The notes: generated by a model not told the origin, from the letters alone. 64,000 nucleotides of DNA from Rhodocista pekingensis (GCF_042665545.1 NZ_JBHTCM010000025.1:62001-126000); one strand, 5' to 3'. Counted from the first letter of the stretch, positions 26,056-34,876 are shown. Translations and numbers: made by a program.

Positions 26056-26063
26056 CCCGGACT

Positions 26064-27371
26064 TTACCGGAACAGACCCAGGAGAGCCTGCGGCTGCTGG
26101 TTCGCAATGGACAGCGACTGGATGGCCAGCTGCTGCCTCGTCTGCAAGGCCTGCAAACGCGCACTCTCGTCGGCCATGTCCGCATCCACCAGGGCACCCA
26201 GACCTTCGTTCAGGGTATCCGACAGGGTCTTGGTGAACTCCTGCAAGCCGGAAACCTGACGCTGGATGGCGCCGATGGTGGCCAGCTTCTGACCGGCCAG
26301 GGTGATCGCCGAGTCCACCGTGGCGATCGCGCTCGACTTCACGTCCTTGTACTGCTCCGCCGCGGCCGTGTTGGTCGTCTCGCCCGAGCCGGACGATTCG
26401 GCGTCAACCGCCGTCGCGCCCAGGATCTGGACGTAGAAGGCGTCCGACCGTGCCGCCGCCGCCGGCGCCGAAGCCGTCGCGGCCTGGTTGGCCGAGTAGA
26501 CCTTGTTCGTCGCGTCATAGGTCAGACCGGCGGTGGTGCCGGCGGCAGAACCGCGGATACCGTCCGAGGTCAGGCTGATGTTGCCAGCGGCAGCGCCGAA
26601 GACATCCACCGAGCCATCCTTGTTGACGCGAGCGCCGAGGCCGTTGGCGCGGAGCGTGGAGGCCAGCTTGTCCTTGATCTCGGACTGGGTGGTCAGGCCG
26701 TTGATGTTCACGGCGACACTGGTCGCAGACGCGAGAGCCTCATCGTTCGTGAACTCGAAGGTCTTGCCACCGACCTCGATCCGTGACGCGGACGTGAGGG
26801 TGACGCCTTCCAGATTGAAGCGGACGCCGCCGGCATCCACGTCCAGGCTGGACAGGCCGAGATCCTTGGAGGTGAACTGCTGGTTGGAGATGCTGATCGA
26901 GCGGCCGGAGATGTCCGTCAGGAAGGTCAGCTCGGTATCGACGATGTCGCCGCCCGTCTCGCTCTTCATGAGGTTGACGCCCATGTAGGTCGAGGAGGAG
27001 GCGTAGGTGTCGATCAGCGACAGGGCGCGCGACACCTGGGTGTTCAGGGCGTCCTTGTCGAGGCCCTGCTGCTGGCCCTGCGTGATGGTCTTCTTGAGCT
27101 CGTTCAGCTCGTTCGAGATGCTCGACGCCGCCTTGCTGGCGGTGCCCAGAACGGCGGAACCGAAGGCGAGGCCTTCCTGCACGGCCTTAAGGCCGGAGAC
27201 GTTGCCGCGGATGCCCTGGGCGATCGAGAACACGGCGGGATCGTCAGACGCCTTGTTGACCTTCAGGCCGGACTCGATACGGCCCTGGGTGGTCTTGAGG
27301 TCGCGGTCGATGGTGAACAGCGACCGGATGGCAGCCTGCGCGCCGGAATTGGTGACGATAGAATTGGCCAC
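26064..27371 (-). CDS. fliC: Flagellin
   Basis: 435 residues. The conserved N-terminal D0/D1 helices (SIVTNSGAQAAIRSL...RIESGLKVNKASDDPAVFSIAQGIRG) and the C-terminal D1/D0 helices (LVDADMADESARLQALQTRQQLAIQSLSIANQQPQALLGLFR) are complete. The central ~150-320 region is Ser/Thr/Ala-rich and variable and offers many possible O-glycosylation sites. There is no signal peptide, as expected for type III export. AGGAG lies eight bases before the ATG, and a palindrome lies in the leader (27393-27406). The Maf glycosyltransferase gene is about 1.5 kb away, and FlaF and FlbT regulators flank the gene. The symbol follows the family; the organism may have several flagellins. Confidence 0.95.
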   Translation of the reverse strand: MANSIVTNSGAQAAIRSLFTIDRDLKTTQGRIESGLKVNKASDDPAVFSIAQGIRGNVSGLKAVQEGLAFGSAVLGTASKAASSISNELNELKKTITQGQQQGLDKDALNTQVSRALSLIDTYASSSTYMGVNLMKSETGGDIVDTELTFLTDISGRSISISNQQFTSKDLGLSSLDVDAGGVRFNLEGVTLTSASRIEVGGKTFEFTNDEALASATSVAVNINGLTTQSEIKDKLASTLRANGLGARVNKDGSVDVFGAAAGNISLTSDGIRGSAAGTTAGLTYDATNKVYSANQAATASAPAAAARSDAFYVQILGATAVDAESSGSGETTNTAAAEQYKDVKSSAIATVDSAITLAGQKLATIGAIQRQVSGLQEFTKTLSDTLNEGLGALVDADMADESARLQALQTRQQLAIQSLSIANQQPQALLGLFR

Positions 27372-27392
27372 GGTTTTTCTCCTGATCTAATG

Positions 27393-27406
27393 GCCGCATT
27401 TGCGGC
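27393..27406 (-). repeat. Perfect palindrome in the flagellin leader
   Basis: GCCGCA-AA-TGCGGC on the minus strand lies 22-35 bases upstream of the flagellin ATG and forms a 6-bp hairpin just upstream of the AGGAG site. FlbT of Caulobacter acts at the flagellin 5' untranslated region, and FlbT is encoded in this window, so this is a candidate target. That role is inferred. Confidence 0.5.
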
Positions 27407-27493
27407 ACCGGAAAGATTGCACGGATTTCCCGGAAGGGCAAGGGAAAACGAGGTACTTACTACCGGTAAGGATAGGGTCGTTCCCCACCGGTG

Positions 27494-28972
27494 TCAGGTC
27501 AGGTAGTCCAGGATCGAGGTCTTGTTGAGCGACGCAATGGTCCGGTAGCCGGCCTGGAGCTGGGTTTCCGCCAGGTTCAGCCGGGTGGCCACCGTTGCGA
27601 TGTCGGCGTCCTCGATCTCGCCGACATTGGTGTTGACGATGCCGAGCACGGCCTTGTGCTTCACCTCGAGCTGGTCGAGGTTGCGGCGCACCGCGCCGAC
27701 CGAGGCGACGGCGGTGTTCAGATCCTTGCTGCCGGCCTGGAGCATGTCGCGGGCGCTGTGCAGGGCATCGTAATAGCGGGACCGGATGTCGGGGTCGTCG
27801 GGCCGCTCCAGGTTGGCGACCATGGCCAGACCCTGGATGATGTTCCGGAAGTAGCTGGCGTCGGCGCGCACCCCGTAGGTCACGTCCAGATTGTCGTCCA
27901 CCCGCGCCACCATGGGCGCATTGGCGTAGCGCAGGGTCGACGAATAGAGCGTCCCCACCCCGTCCATGCCGGGTTCGTAGGCGAGCGCCGGGTCGCGGAC
28001 GACGCGCTGCATGGCCAGATTGAGCTGCTCGATATCCGAGGGCACCCGGGTCAGGCTGGCGCCGGGGCCGGCGCCGGACGCCGTGGCAGTGGCGAAGTCC
28101 TTCGGCACCTGGATGCGCAGCATGGCGCGGCTGTTCGCCGCGGCGTCCAGATCCTCGTCCAGCACGACGTAGGAGCTGAAGGCCGGATCGGCCTGGATCT
28201 GCGCCCGCAGGTCGGTGACGATCTCCTCCGTCGTGTCGATGCCGCCGCCGACCACCGTGGTCGTGAAGGTCGTGCCGTTCAGGGTCACCGAATAGGTATC
28301 GCCCGCAGCGGGGGGCGGCGTGCCGGTCACGTCGAAGACGAAGGCGCCACCCTCCGGCCCGACCCCGTTGAACACGAAGAGGGAGTCCGCCGGCGTCGGG
28401 CCGGTGCCCAGGGCATCGTCAGCGTCGCCGATTGTGGTGCCGTCCCCGTCGAAGTCCAGGCGCGTGGCCGCGCCGGCCGGGGCGTTCAGGTAGGTCGAGT
28501 AGAACCGGTCATAGGTGTCGATGAGGCCGGTCAGGTCGTTGACCGGGGGGGTCGTCTCGTCGCTGGCGGCGAAGACATAGCGTCCCTCCACCTTGGTGTT
28601 CAGCAGCGAGGCGATCTGTTCCAGGGCCTGGCGGGCGTTGTCGCGCACGACGGTCGGATCGCTGATCGTCGTTCCGTCCAGCTTGTTGAGGTCGGAGATC
28701 ACCGAGGTGACGAGCGTCCCGACCCGCTGCATGGCGGTGTCCAGCACCTCCGTCCTGGCCTGCACGAGGTCGATGTTGCGCTGGTAGCTGGTGATGCGCG
28801 AGGCCGTCTCGCGCAGGTTCACCGAGCGCGCCGCGTCGATGCCGAGTCCGCTGAAGACATCGGTCTTGTAGCCGGTGGAAAGCTGCCGCTGGAGGTCTGT
28901 CTCCTGCTGCTTCACCAGCCCGGTGTCGCGCAGAATCCGCGTGTACTGCGTGAGCGTGGCGATGGAGGACAT
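27494..28972 (-). CDS. flgL: Flagellar hook-filament junction protein FlgL (HAP3)
   Basis: 492 residues. It joins the hook to the filament, on the filament side of FlgK. The N-terminus SSIATLTQYTRILRDTGLVKQQETDLQRQLSTGYKTDVFSGLG and the C-terminus VEIATRLNLAETQLQAGYR-like region (IADIATVATRLNLAETQLQAGYRTIASLNKTSILDYL by inspection of both ends) have the flagellin-like terminal helices of the family. The middle is long, with Asp/Gly-rich repeats that look like an extra domain. It starts 19 bases after the flgK stop, so the two are cotranscribed from the sigma-54 promoter upstream of flgK. No terminator is evident before flagellin. Confidence 0.88.
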   Translation of the reverse strand: MSSIATLTQYTRILRDTGLVKQQETDLQRQLSTGYKTDVFSGLGIDAARSVNLRETASRITSYQRNIDLVQARTEVLDTAMQRVGTLVTSVISDLNKLDGTTISDPTVVRDNARQALEQIASLLNTKVEGRYVFAASDETTPPVNDLTGLIDTYDRFYSTYLNAPAGAATRLDFDGDGTTIGDADDALGTGPTPADSLFVFNGVGPEGGAFVFDVTGTPPPAAGDTYSVTLNGTTFTTTVVGGGIDTTEEIVTDLRAQIQADPAFSSYVVLDEDLDAAANSRAMLRIQVPKDFATATASGAGPGASLTRVPSDIEQLNLAMQRVVRDPALAYEPGMDGVGTLYSSTLRYANAPMVARVDDNLDVTYGVRADASYFRNIIQGLAMVANLERPDDPDIRSRYYDALHSARDMLQAGSKDLNTAVASVGAVRRNLDQLEVKHKAVLGIVNTNVGEIEDADIATVATRLNLAETQLQAGYRTIASLNKTSILDYLT

Positions 28973-28991
28973 GGTTCGATCTCCTTGAGCC

Positions 28992-30572
28992 TCAGCCGGC
29001 GATCCGGAACAGGGAATCGTACATCTGCTCGACGGTGGTGATGACGCGGGACGAGGCCGCGTAACTGCGTTGCAGCACGGTCAGCATCACCACCTCCTCG
29101 TCCAGATTGACCCCGGTCTTGTCGGAGTAGCGGAAATCCAGCTCTTCCTTCAGGGCCGTGGCTTCGGTGGCACGGGCCTTGGCCTGTCCGGCCTCGCTTG
29201 ACTGCTTGACCAGGACGGACTGGGCGAAGTCGATCAAGGCGACGTTGGCTGGAATTGAACTGGTCAGATTCCGCCGGGGGTTGGCGCCCAGCCCTTGCGT
29301 GTTGAAGGCGATGTGATTGCTGCCCCCCACCGTCGTCGTGCCGAAGACATGGTCCACGACATTCTTGAGGAAGATCGTGGAGCCGGCGATCGGGTCGGGC
29401 GGCGAGGAGCCGCTGGCCGGCGGCACCTTGGGGGCGCCGTCGTCGCCGTAGCGGACCAGTTCGGCATTTTCCATGACGGCCTGCCCCACCCGGATGCGGG
29501 AGGCAAAGCCGACATAGAGAATAGGTGGGGCATAATCCACTGGCCCCGACACGTCGCCGGGAATGGAGACGCCGTCGGTATCGGTGAACAGGGTCAGCCC
29601 GGGCGCGCCATCGTCAGGCGTCGTCTTGCCCTTGAAGCGCACGGCGACCATGTGGGCCAGCTCGTCCAACTCCGCCTGCATGCGCGGCAGGATATCGTCA
29701 CGCAGTTCCAGCAGTCCGCCCAGGCGTCCCCCGCGCAGGTCCTGGGTGACGTCAACCCCTGTGTTCGGATCGCCCAGCCGGATCGGGGCGATCCCACCGG
29801 CACCCGAAGGATCATAATAACTGCTCGCGGCGATCCGCGACGGGGAGGTGGACAGGTAGTTCGGCACGCGGTCCAGCAGGGTGGCGCCGCCGCGAGTCAT
29901 CAGCAGCATCGTGCCGTCGGCCCGTTCCAGGGCAACCACGTCCACAAGTTTCGCCAGGTCACGGATCTTCAGATCGCGGCGGTCCTGTAGATCTGCCGTC
30001 CCCTGCTGGGTTCCCTGGGTCTGGAAGATCTGCCGGTCCAGTTGTGCGATATCGGTCAGAAGCCCGTTGACGGTGTCGATGGTATCGACGATCGCATTCT
30101 GCGTCTCCGACCGCTTGTCGATGATCGCGTTGGCGACGGTGTTCATGGAGGTCGCGAAGACCTTGGCTGAGTTGACGACGTCGGCTTGCAGCTCCACCGA
30201 CTCCGGCTTCGCCGCCAGGCTGATGAAATCGTCGCGCAGATCGGCCAGACGGGCGCTGATCGATGTCTGAGATTCCGGGCTCCCCTGGAGCTTCTCGATC
30301 GAGGAGAGAGTGGTAGAGACGGTCTCCAGATGCGCTGCCTGGCTTTCCCGTTGCAAGAGTTCGCGGTAAAGCGCCTGGTCGAAGGTCCGCTGGACCTGGC
30401 CGGTCCGGACGCCCCCAGTGGTGGGGGTGAGGACCTGAGCCTCCTGGGTGACGAACTTGCGGGTGTACCCAGGCGTCTGGATGTTCGACGTGTTCTGAGA
30501 CACGGTCGCGATATTGTTCTGCGTCGCCCGTAGGCCGCTGATCGCAGAAGATATGGCAACGCTCAGGGACAT
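28992..30572 (-). CDS. flgK: Flagellar hook-associated protein FlgK (HAP1)
   Basis: 526 residues. The N-terminus MSLSVAISSAISGLRATQ and the following NTSNIQTPGYTRKFV are the rod/hook-family signature. The C-terminal helix VNLDEEVVMLTVLQRSYAASSRV matches HAP1 proteins. The ATG was chosen because upstream in-frame sequence is Arg/Pro-rich and lacks the conserved start; AGAGGAA lies upstream. A perfect sigma-54 promoter sits 33-48 bases upstream. It is divergent from flbT (308 bases apart), and flgL follows closely. Confidence 0.92.
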   Translation of the reverse strand: MSLSVAISSAISGLRATQNNIATVSQNTSNIQTPGYTRKFVTQEAQVLTPTTGGVRTGQVQRTFDQALYRELLQRESQAAHLETVSTTLSSIEKLQGSPESQTSISARLADLRDDFISLAAKPESVELQADVVNSAKVFATSMNTVANAIIDKRSETQNAIVDTIDTVNGLLTDIAQLDRQIFQTQGTQQGTADLQDRRDLKIRDLAKLVDVVALERADGTMLLMTRGGATLLDRVPNYLSTSPSRIAASSYYDPSGAGGIAPIRLGDPNTGVDVTQDLRGGRLGGLLELRDDILPRMQAELDELAHMVAVRFKGKTTPDDGAPGLTLFTDTDGVSIPGDVSGPVDYAPPILYVGFASRIRVGQAVMENAELVRYGDDGAPKVPPASGSSPPDPIAGSTIFLKNVVDHVFGTTTVGGSNHIAFNTQGLGANPRRNLTSSIPANVALIDFAQSVLVKQSSEAGQAKARATEATALKEELDFRYSDKTGVNLDEEVVMLTVLQRSYAASSRVITTVEQMYDSLFRIAG

Positions 30573-30880
30573 GCCGCTGGTTCCTCTTTCTCCGGGGAGG
30601 AATAAGCAAGGCATGTGCCAGAAGGGAGATGGCGGAATTCCTGGGGACTGACGGCGGTTCCGGCGACAGCGGAACCGGGAGACCGGCAATCCGTGCCGGG
30701 GCGGCCGGCAGGAACTGCCGGGTGTCCGGAAAACGGCCGACCTGCCGCCCTTTCTTCGCACCCGCGACCTTGGGGATGCACCAGCGGGCCGGGCTGGTGT
30801 AAGCTCCGCCGCCGGCCCGGTACCCGCAGGGGTGCCGCCCAGGCCGGACCACCGATTGAACCAGGGGAGTCTGTTCGTCA
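30573..30880. other. Divergent flgK-flbT intergenic region
   Basis: About 308 bases between the two starts. The flgK-proximal end holds a perfect sigma-54 promoter (listed separately). The flbT-proximal end has GGGGAG about 11 bases before the flbT ATG. A GG-N10-GC spacing near 30770-30785 on the plus strand is too weak to call a promoter. Nothing else is recognised. Confidence 0.5.
30605..30620 (-). promoter_or_regulatory. Sigma-54 promoter of flgK-flgL
   Basis: TGGCACATGCCTTGCT on the minus strand matches the RpoN consensus TGGCAC-N5-TTGCW at every conserved position, with the invariant GG and GC ten bases apart. Transcription would start near 30594, giving a leader of about 22 bases before the flgK ATG at 30572. 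Confidence 0.9.
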
Positions 30881-31318
30881 ATGCCGCTGAAGCTGCGCTT
30901 GAAAGCCGGCGAGCACCTTGTCGTCAACGGTGCCCTGATCAAGGCCGAGACCTCCGCGACGCTGGTTCTCATGAACCATGCCCGGTTCATGCGGGACCGG
31001 CAGATCATGCGTCCGGAGGAGGCCGACAGCCCGGCCCGCCGCATCTACTTCTCGGTGCAGAACACCTATCTGGCCGCTGAGGATGAACGCCCGGCCATGC
31101 TGGCCCTCCAGCGGGATCTGGTCCGGGATTTCCATGACGCGACCCGCAACGCTGCGATCCGGGAGAAGCTGGACGAGCTGAACCGCCACATCGACGCGGA
31201 GGATTACTATCCCGCCCTTCAGCTCGCCCGCGACGTCATCACTTACGAGGATATCGTTCTCGGCCGCGGCTCGGCCTCTACCGAGCGGGTCCCGGCTGGC
31301 GGCGAGATGACGGAGTGA
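30881..31318 (+). CDS. flbT: Flagellar biosynthesis repressor FlbT
   Basis: 145 residues. FlbT is an RNA-binding regulator that represses flagellin translation or stability when assembly is incomplete. The N-terminus PLKLRLKAGEHLVVNGALIKA and the next segment ATLVLMNHARFMRDRQIMRPEEADSP are diagnostic. The central TYLAAEDERPAMLALQRDL and the C-terminal DAEDYYPALQLARDVITYE patterns also fit. It is divergent from flgK. A large nested hairpin directly follows the stop codon. The presence of both FlbT and FlaF in one cluster supports the Caulobacter/Brucella-type post-transcriptional checkpoint. Confidence 0.92.
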   Translation: MPLKLRLKAGEHLVVNGALIKAETSATLVLMNHARFMRDRQIMRPEEADSPARRIYFSVQNTYLAAEDERPAMLALQRDLVRDFHDATRNAAIREKLDELNRHIDAEDYYPALQLARDVITYEDIVLGRGSASTERVPAGGEMTE

Positions 31319-31319
31319 G

Positions 31320-31366
31320 GAGGTGCTTCGGTTCGCGGATGTCCGCGATGGCGCTTCCGGCACCTC
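31320..31366 (+). terminator. Nested hairpin after flbT
   Basis: The outer arms GAGGTGC/GCACCTC enclose a perfect inner stem, TCGCGGA-TG-TCCGCGA, beginning two bases after the flbT stop. There is no U-run, so it may act as a Rho-assisted or processing structure rather than a classical terminator. Confidence 0.45.
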
Positions 31367-31592
31367 ACGGAAGCGAACGGCAGGACAGGCGACTGTCGCC
31401 GGATTTCTGAACAAGAGCAGGAACAGAGAAAGCCGGACAGGCCGACACCCCTTCCGCTGCCGTATCTTCCAGCGACTGTTTCGGAGAGACAGCACCGGAG
31501 AAGCCGTATTCTTCAGTGTCGGCCGTTCTTTCCGGAAGCCAATGACGCCCGTTCGTGCGACCCCACAGTATCGCAGTCAGGCATCGTAACGG

Positions 31593-32120
31593 TCAGGCAT
31601 CGACCTCAGTCGATCCCGGCGGGGCAGCACCTGCCGGACCGGCGGTGGCGTCGCTTCCATTGCCGGTCGTTCCGGCGACGGCACGGGGCGCAGCGGCTGG
31701 AGAGGTGGAGAGGCCCCCGGGCTGACCGGCTGGTTGAGTCCCGATGCTGCCCGTCTCCGGAGTGCTGCCGGTGCGCTGAGATGTTGCTGTCGATGATGAC
31801 GGGCCGCTTGTCGCTGTGGCTGCCAGTTTTTCGGCGGCGGTGCGCAGTTCCTCGTCCCGGGTGATGCGGGCGGCCCGCTCATAGGCGTCGAGCTGGGCCT
31901 GGGTCGGGATGCTGCGTTGAAGCTCCCCGTTCTTCAGGTCCCGGAACTCGATCACCACGACATTGGCATCGGAGTCGAAGCGGAGTTTCGGGTTGAAGTA
32001 GATCGCCGGTTCGATCGGCTGGAGGCCGGTGGTGTCGGCGGAATCCGTCCCCGTCCGCGCCGCCGATGGCGGCAGCGGGTCAGATGCCCGCACGGCAGAG
32101 ATTACGGATCCGACCATCAT
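31593..32120 (-). CDS. FlaG-like small flagellar-region protein
   Basis: 175 residues. The N-terminal 40 residues are variable. The segment YFNPKLRFDSDANVVVIEFRDLKNGELQRSIP resembles the FlaG fold (a beta-hairpin ending in an I-P motif) that modulates filament length in other bacteria. The last ~80 residues are a disordered Ser/Thr/Ala/Gly-rich tail. GGAGG lies 10 bases before the first of two adjacent ATG codons (32120 and 32117). It lies between flbT and flgE. FlaG assignment is by motif and context only; otherwise uncharacterised. Confidence 0.55.
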   Translation of the reverse strand: MMVGSVISAVRASDPLPPSAARTGTDSADTTGLQPIEPAIYFNPKLRFDSDANVVVIEFRDLKNGELQRSIPTQAQLDAYERAARITRDEELRTAAEKLAATATSGPSSSTATSQRTGSTPETGSIGTQPAGQPGGLSTSPAAAPRAVAGTTGNGSDATAGPAGAAPPGSTEVDA

Positions 32121-32250
32121 GGCAAGTCTACCTCCATCCTCAGAGTAGCGGAGAGGTGGCGACTTGTCCAGCAAGTAAATTTAAGGTTTCAGACAAGCTA
32201 ATCTGCTGCTCTCGTTCCCGAGGATTCCAGGACCCCGCGGGAACCGGTGC

Positions 32251-32282
32251 GGCCGGAGCGCCTTTTTCGGGCGCCTCCGGCC
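32251..32282. terminator. Large GC-rich hairpin downstream of flgE
   Basis: GGCCGGAGCGCC and the near-complement GGCGCCTCCGGCC form a long stem around a TTTTTCGG-type loop. Further flanking CCCCGCGG/CCGCGGGG arms could extend it. It lies between flgE and the FlaG-like gene. No U-run follows on the minus strand, so the terminator call is tentative. Confidence 0.45.
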
Positions 32283-32315
32283 GCGGGGTGGGAGTTCAGC
32301 GGAACCCGCCGCGGA

Positions 32316-34280
32316 TCAGCGGCCCAGGTTCAGCACCTCGACCAGCATGTCGTTGGCGGAGGTGACAACGCGGGTGTTGGCGCTGTAGGCCCGCTGGGTG
32401 ACGATCAGCTTCGTGAACTCGTCGGCGATGTCGACGTTCGATCCCTCGATGCTGCTGACCACCAGGTTGCCGGCGCCGTTCTCGCCCGCCCCGCTGGCCC
32501 GCACGGCGCCGCTGTCGGTCGTGGCGACGTAGGCGTTGCCGTCGGTCTTCTGCATGCCGTTCGGGTTCGAGACCTGGAAGACCGGGATCTGCGCCAGGAC
32601 GCGGCTGCGGCCGTTGTCGTAGTTGGCTACCACCTCGCCCGATGCCAGGATCGTCAGATCGCGGAAGGCGCCACGGGTGAAGCCGTCCTGGGTCAGGTTG
32701 AAGGTCTCGATGTTCTCACCGGCGAACTGGGTCAGACCGTTCACGCTCGACCCGAACTTGCCGATGTTGAGCTTGATCTCCTGGGGGCCGTTCCCATAGT
32801 CCACGGTGAAGGTGATGTAGGCATCATCACCCTCCGCCTGTGTTGCAGAGACCTGGGCGTTACCGGAGCCGACGTTGGTCGAGGTCAGGCTCTTCAGGAC
32901 GCCGCCTTCGCCGAACTCCACGGACACATGGGCCGGGGTCTGGCCGCCCGTGGTGGTGTAGGCGCCCATGCCGTTGTTGGCGGCAACCGGAGCGGTGAAG
33001 TCCTTCCGGGTCAGCATCAGACCGGCGCCGCTGACGGTCGCGGTGTACGGGCTGTCATTGTTCGAGTTGATTTTCGAAGCCAATCTGGTGGCGATGGTCT
33101 TCAGGTCGGGCTCGGTACCGTCAGTGATGTAACTGACCGATTCAGTGCCGCCGCCGAACGGAATAGTGAATTCGTCGCCCACATCGCCCGCGATGCCGCT
33201 CAGCGGGAGAAACACCTGCTGCTTGACGCCCGGCACGCCCGGGGTGGTCGGTGTGGCGGCGGCGGCATCGTAGCTGGCCTTGAAGGTGAACTGCGTGCCC
33301 TCGGTCGGTCCGGTCACGGTGATTGCCGATGTCGCGGGATCGATCGCAAATGTATAATTGGTAAAACTACCGTCGGCATAGATCTTGTTCACCAACTGCC
33401 CCGCTATCGACGCGTTGGTGTCATAGCTCTGCGCCTTGTAAGTGAAAGTCTTGTTGTTGATCGTGATGCTGTAATCCGTTCCGGACGTCGGGGCGCCCGC
33501 GAAGGCCGCGGTGCTGACCTGCTGCACAGGCGTCGTTGAGGGGATGATCTGGACCTCGGGGCCGATCGACTGGGTATTGCCGGTGGAGAGCAGGTCACCC
33601 ACGGGCTGCAACGAACTTCCGGGCGCTTCGACGTCCAGGCGCCAGTTGTTATCGCCCTGCTTGCGCCAGTTGAGATTGACGGTGCGCGTCTCGCCGTTGC
33701 GGTCGATGATGCTGATCTCCGAGGTCGGCAGCGGCTGTTCGGGGTTCGGCGTCAGCGGCAGGTTTGCCGTGAGATTGATGTTCGTCGTCGCCGTCGGATT
33801 GTCGATGAGCTGCTGCACCCGGATCGGCTGCGGCGTGCCGCGCTCGACGACGTTGGTGCCGGACCGCAGGCCCCAGCCGTTCAGATAATAGCCGGCGCTG
33901 TTCCGCAGATAGCCGTTCTTGTCGAGCGAGAAGTCGCCGGCGCGGGTGAAGTAGGCCTGGCTCTGGAAGTTCACGGTTCCGGACACCTCCTCGCCTCGGC
34001 TGACCTGGAAGAAGCCGCCGCCGGAGATCGCCATGTTCGTGGCGAACTGGGTCTGCGAGACGTTGCCCTGGATGTTGTTCGTGTAGCTGGGGCGCGCCCT
34101 GACGCCGCCCGGGCTGTGGACGGACGAATTGGACTGCGTGATCAGGTTCTGGAAGCTGGTCTCCACCCGCTTGTACCCGATGGTCTGCGAGTTGGCGATG
34201 TTGTCGGAAATGTGGCCCAGCGACCGGCTCTGAGCGGTCAAACCGCCGACGGCAGTCGTCATCGCGCCGAACACGCTCAT
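32316..34280 (-). CDS. flgE: Flagellar hook protein FlgE
   Basis: 654 residues. It forms the hook. The N-terminus SVFGAMTTAVGGLTAQSRSLGHISDNIANSQTIGYKR is the rod/hook signature, followed by AISGGGFFQVSRG and AYFTRAGDFSLDKNGYL. The C-terminus SSIEGSNVDIADEFTKLIVTQRAYSANTRV matches hook proteins. A long central insertion makes it larger than the enteric hook protein (about 400 residues). GGAG lies eight bases before the ATG. A perfect sigma-54 promoter lies 40-55 bases upstream. Monocistronic or with the FlaG-like gene. Confidence 0.94.
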   Translation of the reverse strand: MSVFGAMTTAVGGLTAQSRSLGHISDNIANSQTIGYKRVETSFQNLITQSNSSVHSPGGVRARPSYTNNIQGNVSQTQFATNMAISGGGFFQVSRGEEVSGTVNFQSQAYFTRAGDFSLDKNGYLRNSAGYYLNGWGLRSGTNVVERGTPQPIRVQQLIDNPTATTNINLTANLPLTPNPEQPLPTSEISIIDRNGETRTVNLNWRKQGDNNWRLDVEAPGSSLQPVGDLLSTGNTQSIGPEVQIIPSTTPVQQVSTAAFAGAPTSGTDYSITINNKTFTYKAQSYDTNASIAGQLVNKIYADGSFTNYTFAIDPATSAITVTGPTEGTQFTFKASYDAAAATPTTPGVPGVKQQVFLPLSGIAGDVGDEFTIPFGGGTESVSYITDGTEPDLKTIATRLASKINSNNDSPYTATVSGAGLMLTRKDFTAPVAANNGMGAYTTTGGQTPAHVSVEFGEGGVLKSLTSTNVGSGNAQVSATQAEGDDAYITFTVDYGNGPQEIKLNIGKFGSSVNGLTQFAGENIETFNLTQDGFTRGAFRDLTILASGEVVANYDNGRSRVLAQIPVFQVSNPNGMQKTDGNAYVATTDSGAVRASGAGENGAGNLVVSSIEGSNVDIADEFTKLIVTQRAYSANTRVVTSANDMLVEVLNLGR

Positions 34281-34319
34281 CTTCTGTCTCCCATGCTTGA
34301 ACAGCGTCTGCCTGCCATC

Positions 34320-34335
34320 AGCAACCGGCGTGCCA
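34320..34335 (-). promoter_or_regulatory. Sigma-54 promoter of flgE
   Basis: TGGCACGCCGGTTGCT on the minus strand is a perfect match to TGGCACR-N4-TTGCW. Predicted start of transcription is near 34309, about 29 bases before the flgE ATG. Confidence 0.9.
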
Positions 34336-34555
34336 CAGGCGGAACCGAGGGATTCCCTTGCGTTCCGTCGGATCGGGTGGCGGCGGGGCCGGGCGCTCGG
34401 CAGTTCTTGCCGGTCAGAATCTTCCGCCGGTCAACGGTAGGGCCGGTGCTGCCGGGCTCCGTGCCGGACGATGCAGCGGGTGCCGCTGTCGGCTGTTGTG
34501 ACAGCGGGGCCGCCCGGAGGCGGTGGCCCGGCCACATCCTCTTGCGGAGACCTGC

Positions 34556-34849
34556 ATGGATAGATATGAGGAGCGCCCTGTCCGGGAGGCTGGGGGGAAG
34601 ATGCCTCCGGGACAGGAACAACCGGCCGGACGGGAACAACCGGATCAGGGGCTGGCGGACCAGCCGCGGGGAGAGATGCCCCGGGGTCAGGATCGGCCGA
34701 TGAAGCCGGGCAGCGAAGCTCCCGCCGGCACCCTGGGGACCGGCGAGGCGATGTGCCCGGTCTGCCGGGGAACGGGCAGGCAAGGGGAAACGGCCTGCCC
34801 GGACTGCCGCGGCACGGGTGTAGTCACGGCGGGGATCGGCGGCGGCTGA
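34556..34849 (+). CDS. Small DnaJ-type zinc-finger protein
   Basis: 97 residues. The first ~65 are Pro/Gln/Glu/Arg-rich and probably disordered. The C-terminus has two CxxCxGxG motifs, CPVCRGTG and CPDCRGTG, separated by ten residues, as in one zinc-binding half of the DnaJ cysteine-rich domain. GGAG lies seven bases upstream of the ATG. There is no J domain. It stands alone between flgE and a DUF2934 gene on the opposite strand. Possibly a chaperone-like or RNA/protein-binding accessory; function unknown. Confidence 0.6.
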   Translation: MDRYEERPVREAGGKMPPGQEQPAGREQPDQGLADQPRGEMPRGQDRPMKPGSEAPAGTLGTGEAMCPVCRGTGRQGETACPDCRGTGVVTAGIGGG

Positions 34850-34876
34850 GCCGCCGTCATCCCGTGCAAGGGCGTT

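Noticed and set aside
27407..27460. Sigma-54 promoter for flagellin
   Set aside because: The GG and GC elements on the minus strand (CCGGGAAATCCGTGCAATC) are nine bases apart instead of ten, and the flanking consensus bases are missing.
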